The position numbers and the translations under genes are program-made. A stretch of 7,057 bases of DNA. Source: Desulfobulbus sp. Its GTDB lineage: Bacteria; Desulfobacterota; Desulfobulbia; Desulfobulbales; Desulfobulbaceae. The notes below the pieces were generated by a model, which ran no database searches, had not been told where the DNA came from, and saw only the letters and a program-made list of their open reading frames with translations. The stretch is from NCBI GenBank assembly GCA_030602145.1, contig JAUWAH010000121.1, forward strand, positions 1-7,057, given 5' to 3'. Below, piece after piece: positions 1-6,268 of the stretch (positions within the stretch are counted from its first letter, which is position 1; the number at the start of each line of letters is the position of its first letter).

Positions 1-241
1 CCCAGGAGGCTTCCCGCCATTCCCCGGCTCCGCGTTCGCCACGCCTCAGCAGGGGCGTCGTTGGCCGCTGCCGGTCGGAACGCTGCGCAAAGGCGGCTCC
101 GCCCTTGGCGCACAGGCTTTTGCCCATGCCACCGTCATGGCTGTTGCCTTCGATCCACACCGGTTTGCCGTTGTCGACCTGGACGGTCACCGGACAGCGG
201 ACCGCACACATTCCGCAAATGCTGTATTTGGTTTCTTTCAT
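1..241 (-). CDS. Molybdopterin/tungstopterin oxidoreductase, large subunit (5' part only)
   Basis: Only the first 80 codons are present; the gene continues past the left edge. The N-terminus shows Cys9, Cys12, Cys16 and Cys44 in a C-x2-C-x3-C-x27-C pattern, with C-A-K-G after the last Cys. This is the 4Fe-4S domain of the DMSO reductase superfamily (formate dehydrogenase, thiosulfate/polysulfide reductase and relatives), and the Lys after the fourth Cys is the usual electron-transfer residue. The visible part ends in G-E-W-R-E-A-S-W, where the family normally continues W-D-E-A. There is no twin-arginine signal before the cysteines, so the enzyme is probably cytoplasmic. Two ATGs in tandem (244 and 241) are possible starts; 241 is chosen because GAGG at 251-248 is then 6 nt away rather than 3. 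The substrate cannot be told from this fragment. The metal may be Mo or W; the tup genes nearby make W worth considering. Confidence 0.88.
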   Translation of the reverse strand, partial: MKETKYSICGMCAVRCPVTVQVDNGKPVWIEGNSHDGGMGKSLCAKGGAAFAQRSDRQRPTTPLLRRGERGAGEWREASW

Positions 242-272
242 CATCCACCTCGTGTTGGAAGCTGCCCTTGCC

Positions 273-308
273 TGTCGCTTTAGGTCAGTCGAGCGACAAT
301 GTTGTCAA
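273..308 (-). promoter_or_regulatory. Candidate promoter -35 with overlapping operator-like inverted repeats
   Basis: On the minus strand a perfect TTGACA (308-303) lies about 60 nt before the oxidoreductase start. The spaced -10 position is poor (ACCTAA or CCTAAA). Overlapping this stretch are an inverted repeat TGTCGCT/AGCGACA (273-279 and 292-298, 12-nt loop) and a short one GACAA-TG-TTGTC (295-306). The symmetric elements fall between the -35 and the putative -10, as an operator would. Equally they could form a leader hairpin. No regulator family is identified from the motif. Confidence 0.35.
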
Positions 309-449
309 TTTGATTGATACTTTGTGCCGGCTTCAAGAAGGGGCGCAAAGACAACCATTGCTGCCGGTTATTTTTCATGTTCCGGGCGATATCTCTGCAA
401 AACAACCTTATTGTTCTCGCCAAGGTTCGGCAGGATAGGCCTGGCTGTA

Positions 450-476
450 TTTTTGATCAATAAAATTGATCAAAAA
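450..476. promoter_or_regulatory. Perfect AT-rich palindrome, operator candidate
   Basis: Two perfect 12-bp arms (TTTTTGATCAAT at 450-461 and its complement at 465-476) flank a 3-nt AAA centre. Each arm contains the palindromic octamer TTGATCAA, so the site has two symmetric units 13 bp apart centre to centre. TTGAT and ATCAA half-sites recall Crp/FNR-type boxes, but the spacing differs from the TTGAT-N4-ATCAA consensus. It lies about 210 nt upstream of the oxidoreductase start. There is no separate T-run after the stem on either strand and the stem is AT-rich, so an intrinsic terminator is less likely than a protein-binding site. Confidence 0.45.
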
Positions 477-723
477 ACATCTCTTTGCCAAGAATAACTT
501 AAAAGTGACTGTTATATCTACAAAATTTCATCCTAAAAAGAAAATCTATTTTGCATGACCTAACAATAAATAATCTTGATGCAAGGTGCCAACCCTCGAT
601 CCTGTTTGGAAATTTGTCGATGACCTCTTTCCATCGCTGCAAAAAGAGAATGCCATTGCCGCGGTGCGGGACATAGACGGACGGTTCGGCACGCCTCAGT
701 CCGGGGATGTCCTACCGCCTTGT

Positions 724-3165
724 TCAGCAGTCATGATCGGATTTGGCGCGCGGGTGCCGTTTTTCCGTATCGCGATGATCATGCACCTGACAGGCGCGGC
801 GAAAGGCCTGCAAGGTTTTCTGGGCCAGGTGGAGCAGGTTGCCGGGCGGGTAAAGGCCGCTCTTGCCTGGGCGCCCGGCGAGCAGGCCGGTGAGCATTGC
901 CAACCCTTCGTCCACTTCGGTCATGGTGTGGATGTGGAAGAGCCCCCGGGCCACGGCGTCGACCACCTCCGGGGAGAGCATCAGATGGCGGCGGTTACGT
1001 TGGGGAATGAGCACCCCCTGGCTGCCATCCAGGCCAGCTTCGGCGCAGACCTGGAAAAATCCCTCGATCTTTTCGTTGATACCACCCACCGGCAACACCT
1101 CGCCATGCTGATTGAGCGCTCCGGTGACGGCGATGTTCTGCCTGATGCCCACTCCGGCAAGGGAGGAGAGGATGGCGTACAATTCCGCGCAGGAGGCCGA
1201 GTCACCCTCGATGCCGCCGTATTCCTGTTCGAAAACGATCGAGGCGTTGAGGGCCAGGGGTGCATTGCGGGCGAACAGGGCGGAGAGATGACTGTGGAGG
1301 ATGAAGACGCCCTTGTCGTGAATGGGGCCGGACAAAGCGACTTCGCGTTCGATGTTGATCAGTCCCTCTTCGCCGGCATAGGTGCGGGCGGTGACCCGGA
1401 CCGGATAGCCGAAGCGGTGATCCCCAAGATCGACCACGCTCAGGCCGTTGACCTGGCCGACCCGGACACCGTCGACCGAAATAAGCACATCGCCTTCGGC
1501 GATGGCCTCGCGGACGCGCTGCTCGGGGTAGTCGTGACGCAGCCTTCGTGCCTTCAGGGCAGCTTCGACATCTTCTGCGGTCACCAGGCACCGGGCGCGG
1601 CCTTTGCACAGGGTGGCAGACTCCATGATAAGGGATTCGGTCTGGCCGAAGAGGGCACTCTGCCGGCCTTGATCCTCGGCCTCCCGATGCCCCTGTTCCA
1701 GCAGACGAGCCACGGCGGCGGCGGAAAAGTGGGGGAGTCCGAGGCGCTGGCAGGTGTGGGCCACGAACACGGACGAGGCGTGGCGGCCGGAGTCGCTGGC
1801 CACGAAACGGTCGGCAAAATCGACCTTCACCCGGAACCGGCGGGCGAATTCTGGGTCGCCGTCCTGCAGTTCGTAATAGAGGGAACGGGAGCCGATCAGC
1901 ACGATCTTGACGTTGAGATCGACCGGTTCAGGGGAAAGGGAGACGGCGGCAATGGGGGCAAATGCCGTGCCCGGCTCTTCGATCTGCAGTTGAGCGCTGC
2001 GGAGAAAACGGCGCAGTTTTTCCCAGACCAGACCGTCGGTGACCAGGTCGCGGAGATGGAGCATGAGAAAGCCGCCATGCGCCCTGTGGAGACTGCCGGC
2101 GCGGATGCGGGTGAAGTCGGTGACCAGGACCTCGTTTTCGGTTTGATACTCGATGCTGCCAAACAGTGAGCGGAACAGGGGGTTGTCCTCGATGATCACC
2201 GGGGCCCCGGTCAAACCGTCGTTGTCGACGATCAGGTTGATCCGGTAACGGGCCAGCACGGTATGCAGCACCTCCTTGCGTTCCTCGTCCTCGGATTCGG
2301 CGGGTTGCAGCAACTCCAGGTTGTCGAGCATGTCGCTGCGGACCTGACGAACATAGGTCTCGAATTTATCCGCATCCCCGTCCTGGTGCCGGACACCGCC
2401 CCGGAGGGTGTCAAATTCCCGATCAAGCAGCGGCTCGACAACCTGGCGGCGGAGTTGGGCCAGGGCCTCTTCCATGGCCTGTTCCAGCGGCCTGGTGGTC
2501 TCGAAATAGCGGTTGATGGCGGCGAGCAGGTCCTGTTCCGCCCGGTCGATCTCCTGACGCTGTTCCTTGGGCAGGGCAAGCATCGCCTCTTCCGGCATGG
2601 CATGACCGTCGGGGCCGCGCAGGGTGAAGAGGATGGTGCCGGATTCCCGCCGCATGGTGAATTGACGTGCTTCCGCAAAGGCGTCGAGTTCAGCGAAGGC
2701 CTTGGCCTCCTTGTGCTTGAAGGATTGAATGATGCGTTCGCTTTCGACCTTGTAATCCGGGCCGTTGAGGCACTGGGGGATGTCGGTCAGCAGGGTTTTG
2801 ACCATGCGCTCCATCCGCTGTCTGAACACCTTGCCCTGGCCGGCGGGCAACCGCAGGGCCTTGGGCCGTTCCGGAGTATCGAAGTTGTAGAGATAACAGA
2901 GATCGGGGGGAACGGGCCGCTGGCCGGCGATGGCCTGCATACCCTGTTTGAGCAGGGATGAACGGCCGCTGCCGACTTCGCCGAGAACGAACAGGTTGTA
3001 ATCCGACTGTTCCATGTCCAGGCCGAACGAGGCGGCGATTTCCGCCCGTTCCTGACCGATCCAGGAGAGAGGATGGGTGACCAGGTGCGAGGTGTCGGCA
3101 AAACCAAGCGAATCGGGATCGATGGTGAGGCGCAGATCGGCGGCGGTCAGGTGGTTGATTGGCAT
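724..3165 (-). CDS. Lon-like protease of the LonB/LonC type (S16) with degenerate AAA+ module
   Basis: 813 residues. The S16 protease domain covers about 560-765, with catalytic Ser656 in G-D-S-A-S and Lys699 in G-G-I-N-E-K. The 43-residue distance equals Ser679-Lys722 of E. coli Lon. The N-terminal part (about 10-460) is an AAA-type module interrupted by a charged helical region (about 140-300), as in the bacterial LonB/LonC group rather than classical LonA, and it lacks the LonA substrate-binding N-domain. The Walker A loop G-E-V-G-S-G-R-S (62-69) has Arg where Lys is usual. The Walker B-like G-G-F-L-M-L-H-L (364-371) has His where Asp is expected. The tail with Y-P-P-G near 772 also fits this group; the last 20 residues are charged and not recognised. 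The start at 3165 gives the usual N-terminus of the family, but no clear Shine-Dalgarno precedes it. Likely a cytoplasmic protein-degrading enzyme, possibly needing no ATP hydrolysis. It follows tupC after 195 nt and is probably a separate transcription unit. Confidence 0.92.
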   Translation of the reverse strand: MPINHLTAADLRLTIDPDSLGFADTSHLVTHPLSWIGQERAEIAASFGLDMEQSDYNLFVLGEVGSGRSSLLKQGMQAIAGQRPVPPDLCYLYNFDTPERPKALRLPAGQGKVFRQRMERMVKTLLTDIPQCLNGPDYKVESERIIQSFKHKEAKAFAELDAFAEARQFTMRRESGTILFTLRGPDGHAMPEEAMLALPKEQRQEIDRAEQDLLAAINRYFETTRPLEQAMEEALAQLRRQVVEPLLDREFDTLRGGVRHQDGDADKFETYVRQVRSDMLDNLELLQPAESEDEERKEVLHTVLARYRINLIVDNDGLTGAPVIIEDNPLFRSLFGSIEYQTENEVLVTDFTRIRAGSLHRAHGGFLMLHLRDLVTDGLVWEKLRRFLRSAQLQIEEPGTAFAPIAAVSLSPEPVDLNVKIVLIGSRSLYYELQDGDPEFARRFRVKVDFADRFVASDSGRHASSVFVAHTCQRLGLPHFSAAAVARLLEQGHREAEDQGRQSALFGQTESLIMESATLCKGRARCLVTAEDVEAALKARRLRHDYPEQRVREAIAEGDVLISVDGVRVGQVNGLSVVDLGDHRFGYPVRVTARTYAGEEGLINIEREVALSGPIHDKGVFILHSHLSALFARNAPLALNASIVFEQEYGGIEGDSASCAELYAILSSLAGVGIRQNIAVTGALNQHGEVLPVGGINEKIEGFFQVCAEAGLDGSQGVLIPQRNRRHLMLSPEVVDAVARGLFHIHTMTEVDEGLAMLTGLLAGRPGKSGLYPPGNLLHLAQKTLQAFRRACQVHDHRDTEKRHPRAKSDHDC

Positions 3166-3227
3166 GGAGTGGCAAGATGATGGCTAAAGGGTTGGCGGCA
3201 GGAAGGAGGATGTGGAGGATGGTGGCA

Positions 3228-3254
3228 TGACCCGGCCTGTGCGGTGCCGGGTCA
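3228..3254. terminator. GC-rich hairpin between tupC and the Lon-like gene
   Basis: TGACCCGGC (3228-3236) and GCCGGGTCA (3246-3254) form a perfect 9-bp stem with a 9-nt loop. It lies about 107 nt after the tupC stop and 63 nt before the Lon-like start, in the direction of transcription. No T-run follows on either strand, so a simple intrinsic terminator is not shown. It could be a tup operon 3' end structure, a leader hairpin of the Lon-like mRNA, or an operator. Confidence 0.35.
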
Positions 3255-3283
3255 CCTGCATCCGGGGATACTCTTGATCATGG

Positions 3284-3312
3284 GAGGTACAAAACAGGCC
3301 GGTGGAAGTCAA
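3284..3312 (-). promoter_or_regulatory. Weak sigma-70-like promoter candidate for the Lon-like gene
   Basis: On the minus strand TTGACT (3312-3307) is a five-of-six match to a -35 box. After exactly 17 nt comes TACCTC (3289-3284), which keeps little more than the initial TA of a -10. If used, transcription would start near 3277 and leave a leader of about 110 nt that includes the 3228-3254 hairpin. The weak -10 makes this a suggestion only. Confidence 0.25.
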
Positions 3313-3360
3313 CAGTTTTTCCCGGTCATCCGCAGATGGGTCGTCTCCGCGCCTGGTCGA

Positions 3361-4401
3361 TCAGGAGGGGTGGAAAGAGCAGCCGGCAGCGGCTGGTCGA
3401 ACCAGCATGGATTCGCCGACGGCGGGCAAGAGCAATCTGTAGACGTCACCACGCAGGCGGACCACCAGGAGCACGCCGATGTTGATCTCCACCCGGATGT
3501 GGCCGCCCTCGGCCAGGATGGCCGTGACCGTGCCGGCCAGGGGCTTGCCTGGTCCGTCACCACAGGCTGACGCTGGCCACTGGAGGTCGATCTGCCATGG
3601 ATCGATGGCGATGTGTCCGGAGGTCGCCGGGCCTGGTGGTGGCCGCTGACCGTCGTTGACCCTGATGTCCAGGTTGCCGGCCAGCCGATACAACAGGCTG
3701 CCGTCCGGTTGCGGCAGGGCCATGCAGGCAAAGACGTTGTCGGCACCGGTATCGATCAGCCGTCCGCCCGCCAGGACCAGGGTGTGATGGGCCAGGGTTG
3801 CGGCCTGGATCCGGTCATGGCTGGTGAAGACGATGGTGGTGCCCAACTCGGCGTTGATCCGTCGCAGCAGGTCGGCGATGATGACCTGGTTTTCCGCGTC
3901 GACGCTGGCCGTGGGTTCGTCGCAGAGCAGCACCTCCGGGGCAAGCGCCAGCCCCCGGGCCAGGGCCAGCCGCTGGGTTTCGCCGCCGGAAAGTTCGTGG
4001 GCGCGTGTTTGCCGGTAACGGCTCAACCCGACCATGGCCAGGGCTTGGTCGATGGTGCGTCGGCGCGTCTCTTGGTCGATCTTCCTGATGGTGAGTCCGA
4101 ATTCGATATTCTTGGCAACGGTGGTCGAAAACATGATTGGGTGCTGGTCGATCAGGACCACTCGCCGACGCAGGGCAAGCTGACGGGTCGGCGAATACTC
4201 CACCGGCGCACCGGAAAAGAACACAGTCCCGCGGGCAGGCTCTTCCAGGAAGGCAAGCACGCGAAGCAGGGTTGATTTGCCGGCCCCGTTGGCTCCGAGC
4301 AGGGCATGGATGCGACCGGTTTCGATGGTCAGATGATCGATATCCAGCACCGTGCGGCCGTTGTAGCGTTGGACAATGTCCCGCAATGCATAAAGGATCA
4401 T
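3361..4401 (-). CDS. tupC: Tungstate ABC transporter ATP-binding protein TupC
   Basis: 346 residues. The ABC ATPase motifs are complete: Walker A G-A-N-G-A-G-K-S-T (36-44), Q-loop Gln86, signature L-S-G-G-E-T-Q-R (137-144), Walker B L-L-C-D-E-P (158-163) and switch His195. The first 225 residues are the nucleotide-binding domain. The remainder (about 235-340) looks like a TOBE/Mop-type regulatory domain, as found at the C-end of molybdate, tungstate and sulfate importer ATPases, where it may bind the oxyanion. The subunit would sit on the inner face of the membrane as a dimer and drive TupB. The ATG (4401) overlaps the tupB stop as ATGA, which marks translational coupling and fixes the start; the frame stays open further upstream only as a shadow of tupB. 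Assignment to tungstate rather than molybdate or sulfate rests on the adjacent tupA. Confidence 0.93.
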   Translation of the reverse strand: MILYALRDIVQRYNGRTVLDIDHLTIETGRIHALLGANGAGKSTLLRVLAFLEEPARGTVFFSGAPVEYSPTRQLALRRRVVLIDQHPIMFSTTVAKNIEFGLTIRKIDQETRRRTIDQALAMVGLSRYRQTRAHELSGGETQRLALARGLALAPEVLLCDEPTASVDAENQVIIADLLRRINAELGTTIVFTSHDRIQAATLAHHTLVLAGGRLIDTGADNVFACMALPQPDGSLLYRLAGNLDIRVNDGQRPPPGPATSGHIAIDPWQIDLQWPASACGDGPGKPLAGTVTAILAEGGHIRVEINIGVLLVVRLRGDVYRLLLPAVGESMLVRPAAAGCSFHPS

Positions 4402-5093
4402 CGGCCGCTTCTGCCCTGGACCAGGTTGAAGAGAACGTTGACCCCCAGGCTGATGGCCATCAGCACCAGGCCGAGGGCCACGGCCAGGGTGAAGGAGCCC
4501 TTGTCGTACTCCAGGGCCATGGCCGTGGTCATGGTGCGGGTGAATCCCTTGATGTTGCCGCCAAGCATCATCGAGATGCCGATTTCGGAGATAACCCGGC
4601 CGAAGGCGGAGATAACGGCGGCCACGATGGCAAAGCGAGCCTCGCGCAGCACCACCAGCCCGGTTTGCCACCCGTTGGCCCCCAGGGTCAGGGCCGTGGT
4701 CCGGTAGCGTTCGTCAACCCGGCTGACGGCGGCAATGGTCAGGGCCATGATCAGCGGCAGAATGAGGATGAACTGGCCGATGACCATGGCCTTCTGGGTG
4801 TAGAGCAGGTCGAGCGGACCGAAAATGCCTCGCCTTGAAATGAAGACGTACACGAACAGGCCGATGACCACAGTGGGCAGGGCGAGGAGGGTGTTGAGCA
4901 GGGTGATGACTATTCGCTTGCCGGCAAAACGGCCCTGGGCGATGGCGAATCCCGCCGGGATGCCTGTCAGGGCGGCGAGGACCGTCGCCAGGCAGCTGAC
5001 CGTCATCGACACTTGGACAATGGTCAGCAACTCCGGGTCGAGGGCCCATACCAGCCGGCCGGCGGCGATGAAACTGTCAACGAAAAAGGACAT
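4398..5093 (-). CDS. tupB: Tungstate ABC transporter permease TupB
   Basis: 231 residues from the chosen ATG. It is a hydrophobic membrane protein with about five to six helices (roughly 23-48, 61-84, 102-122, 155-175 and 205-225). A binding-protein-dependent transport loop lies around 133-172, including L-T-L-G-A-N-G-W-Q-T and G-R-V-I-S-E-I-G. The stretch E-I-G-I-S-M-M-L-G-G-N-I-K-G is typical of TupB-type permeases. The dimer forms the inner-membrane channel that takes tungstate from TupA and is powered by TupC, which it overlaps by 4 nt. The start is uncertain. ATG 5093 gives the usual family N-terminus (M-S-F-F-V-D-S-F) but has no Shine-Dalgarno. TTG 5126 would add 11 residues. The well-placed ATG at 5156 is blocked by an in-frame TAA. 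Translation may depend on reinitiation or on upstream structure. Confidence 0.92.
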   Translation of the reverse strand: MSFFVDSFIAAGRLVWALDPELLTIVQVSMTVSCLATVLAALTGIPAGFAIAQGRFAGKRIVITLLNTLLALPTVVIGLFVYVFISRRGIFGPLDLLYTQKAMVIGQFILILPLIMALTIAAVSRVDERYRTTALTLGANGWQTGLVVLREARFAIVAAVISAFGRVISEIGISMMLGGNIKGFTRTMTTAMALEYDKGSFTLAVALGLVLMAISLGVNVLFNLVQGRSGR

Positions 5094-5138
5094 GGCAGGG
5101 GAACAGGGGCTCGGGGTAGCCGACAACCTGCGTCGCCG

Positions 5139-5156
5139 TTACCCGAAATCGATCAT
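5139..5156 (-). other. Short leader reading frame (M-I-D-F-G-stop) in frame with tupB
   Basis: ATG at 5156 is preceded by AAAGGA, with 4 nt (CGAC) between that and the ATG, the best ribosome binding site seen in front of tupB. It is read for five codons and ends at TAA (5141-5139). The same frame then runs without a stop into tupB, whose probable ATG lies 63 nt further on. It may be a leader that feeds reinitiation at TTG 5126 or ATG 5093, a mutated former start, or a chance match. Confidence 0.35.
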
Positions 5157-5226
5157 GTCGTCCTTTCGTTCTTCTCATGTTTTTCAATCACTGATGCATT
5201 GGTAAAGAGTCGGAAAACAGCCATTT

Positions 5227-5300
5227 TGTCATTTCGAGCGTAGCGAGAAATCTCAGGAATAATAGAGAGATTTCTCGTCGCTGCACTCCTCGAAATGACA
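5227..5300. repeat. Long imperfect inverted repeat of a dispersed bacterial repeat family
   Basis: Outer arms TGTCATTTCGAG (5227-5238) and CTCGAAATGACA (5289-5300) are perfect 12-bp complements. Inner arms CGAGAAATCTC (5244-5254) and GAGATTTCTCG (5267-5277) are perfect over 11 bp around a 12-nt loop. The segments between them are unequal (5 and 11 nt). GTCATTTCGA-type arms with GAGAAATCT are known from dispersed repeats in many environmental bacteria; their translation often yields spurious peptides such as S-F-R-G-V-Q-R-R-E-I-S, which this copy also gives on the minus strand. It lies in the tupA-tupB gap, so it will be transcribed as a strong hairpin and could separate expression of tupA from tupBC. 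No transposase is present. Confidence 0.8.
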
Positions 5301-5327
5301 GAAATCGACTTTTTGCGGGACCTTCAT

Positions 5328-6218
5328 TCACTTGGCATCCGGGAAAAAGAGCGGTTGGCCATGGAGCTTGTAGTCGGCTATCACCTGCTGTCCCTTGGTC
5401 GAGACCAGCCACCGGGCCATCTGCTCGGCCAGGTCGGTCTTGGCGTGGGGATGCTTGGCCTGACTTACCGGGATGAAGCCGTAGGGGTTGGCCAACTGGT
5501 TGCCGCCCTCGCAGAGGATTTCGAGGTGAATCGGTATTTCCCGTCCATATTTATATTTGATGAAGGAGCCACGGTCAGCCAGGGTATAGGCCTGTTTTTC
5601 GTCGGTCAGGGTCAGGGTCTTGCCCATGCCCTGTCCCACGGACAGGTACCAGTCCTTTGCACCGGCCGGATGCACCGATGTAACCGGAATCTGCTTGCCA
5701 TCCTTTTCCAAAGAGGAGGTGATGGTATCCAGGGGCAGGCCGGACGCCTTCCACAGTTCCTGTTCCTTGGCGTGGGTACCGGAATCATCGCCGCGGGAAA
5801 CAAAGGTGGCTTTGGCAGCAGCGATTTTCTTCACAGCTTCCGCTCCCTCGACGGTGCCCTTGATCTTGGCGGGGTCGGCGGCCGGGCCAACCAGGATGAA
5901 ATCGTTATGCATCACCGCATAGCGTTTGGTGCCATAACCATCCTTGACAAAGGACTCTTCCCGGGCGGTATCGTGGACGAAGATGGCGTCCACATTGCCG
6001 TCGATGCCGTCGCGGATGGCGGCCCCCGTTCCCTTGGCGATCACCTTGACCTGGATGCCGGTGTCCTTTTCCAGGGCAGGCAAAAGAACGTCAAGCAGTC
6101 CCGAATCCTGGGTGGAGGTGGTGGTTGAGATCTTGATAGTCTTGTCCTGGGCTATGGCTGAGCCGCCGGTCAAAAAGATCATTGCCAAGCCGATAATTCC
6201 ACTTTTGCCAATGTTCAT
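5328..6218 (-). CDS. tupA: Tungstate ABC transporter periplasmic binding protein TupA
   Basis: 296 residues. The N-terminus has a short positive start and hydrophobic core (about 5-18), with a probable signal peptidase I site after A-I-A at 21-23, so the mature protein should be periplasmic. The TupA signature T-T-T-S-T-Q-D-S-G is at 32-40 and S-R-G-D-D-S-G-T-H-A-K-E at 141-152. These are oxyanion-binding segments of the COG2998 family and differ from ModA and from sulfate-binding proteins. TupA binds tungstate with high affinity and delivers it to TupB/TupC. The start at 6218 is chosen for its strong GGAGGG six nt upstream and because it begins the signal peptide; a longer frame up to 6263 is possible but would bury the signal. 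The regulator gene ends 50 nt upstream in the same direction, so the two are probably co-transcribed. The gap to tupB is unusually long. Confidence 0.95.
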   Translation of the reverse strand: MNIGKSGIIGLAMIFLTGGSAIAQDKTIKISTTTSTQDSGLLDVLLPALEKDTGIQVKVIAKGTGAAIRDGIDGNVDAIFVHDTAREESFVKDGYGTKRYAVMHNDFILVGPAADPAKIKGTVEGAEAVKKIAAAKATFVSRGDDSGTHAKEQELWKASGLPLDTITSSLEKDGKQIPVTSVHPAGAKDWYLSVGQGMGKTLTLTDEKQAYTLADRGSFIKYKYGREIPIHLEILCEGGNQLANPYGFIPVSQAKHPHAKTDLAEQMARWLVSTKGQQVIADYKLHGQPLFFPDAK

Positions 6219-6224
6219 ACATGT

Positions 6225-6230
6225 CCCTCC
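6225..6230 (-). promoter_or_regulatory. Ribosome binding site of tupA
   Basis: GGAGGG on the minus strand, 6 nt before ATG 6218, is the strongest Shine-Dalgarno in the window. It decides the tupA start against the in-frame upstream codon at 6263. It fits the high protein level expected of a periplasmic binding protein. Confidence 0.8.
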
Positions 6231-6268
6231 GGTTGTGTTCAGGGCGACAACACCGCCGCTCATAAATG

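Larger units (their letters stand above)
242..723. other. 482-nt intergenic region, partly AT-rich
   Basis: No convincing gene lies between the oxidoreductase start and the Lon-like gene end. The part from about 450 to 580 is markedly AT-rich and stands out from the GC-rich genes. Inverted repeats seen are 273-279/292-298, 295-299/302-306, 404-409/422-427 (AACCTT and AAGGTT, 12-nt spacer) and the long palindrome 450-476. A nested hairpin at 669-712 starts 11 nt beyond the Lon-like stop: 6-bp outer stem, 3x3 internal loop, 5-bp inner stem. It has no T-run directly after it, so it is at best a weak or factor-dependent terminator. A TATAAC hexamer on the minus strand (516-511) could be a -10 element but lacks a good -35. 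Because both flanking genes are on the minus strand, most of this DNA is upstream control region of the oxidoreductase. Confidence 0.6.

Noticed and set aside
511..520. GTTATAT as a ModE half-site
   Set aside because: No matching second half-site at a suitable distance; the stretch is simply AT-rich.
575..592. Sigma-54-like TGGCAC/TTGCA on the minus strand
   Set aside because: Only one base separates the two elements instead of the required spacing of about five.
586..2169. Long plus-strand reading frame of 527 codons beginning with GTG
   Set aside because: It lies mostly antisense to the Lon-like protease gene, whose protein is clearly recognisable. GC-rich coding DNA often leaves such shadow frames open. 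The first 45 codons outside the gene resemble nothing I know.
4402..4671. N-terminal extension of TupC by 90 codons
   Set aside because: This part overlaps tupB in another frame and is Arg/Gly/His-rich. The ATG at 4401 overlapping the tupB stop gives a normal ABC ATPase start.
3613..4838. Plus-strand reading frames opposite tupC and tupB
   Set aside because: They are shadows of genes with complete ABC motifs and have no recognisable domain.
5188..5412. Small minus-strand protein of 74 residues spanning the tupA end and the repeat
   Set aside because: Its middle is the translation of the dispersed inverted repeat and its beginning overlaps tupA out of frame, a familiar spurious annotation.
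5295..6128. Plus-strand reading frame of 277 codons opposite tupA
   Set aside because: The minus strand encodes TupA with signal peptide and signature motifs; the plus product is low-complexity and Gly-rich, without domain features.
6219..6268. Operator in the regulator-tupA gap
   Set aside because: Only short, mutually exclusive inverted repeats of 4-5 bp are present (for example GGCG/CGCC and GTTGT/ACAAC), no better than chance.
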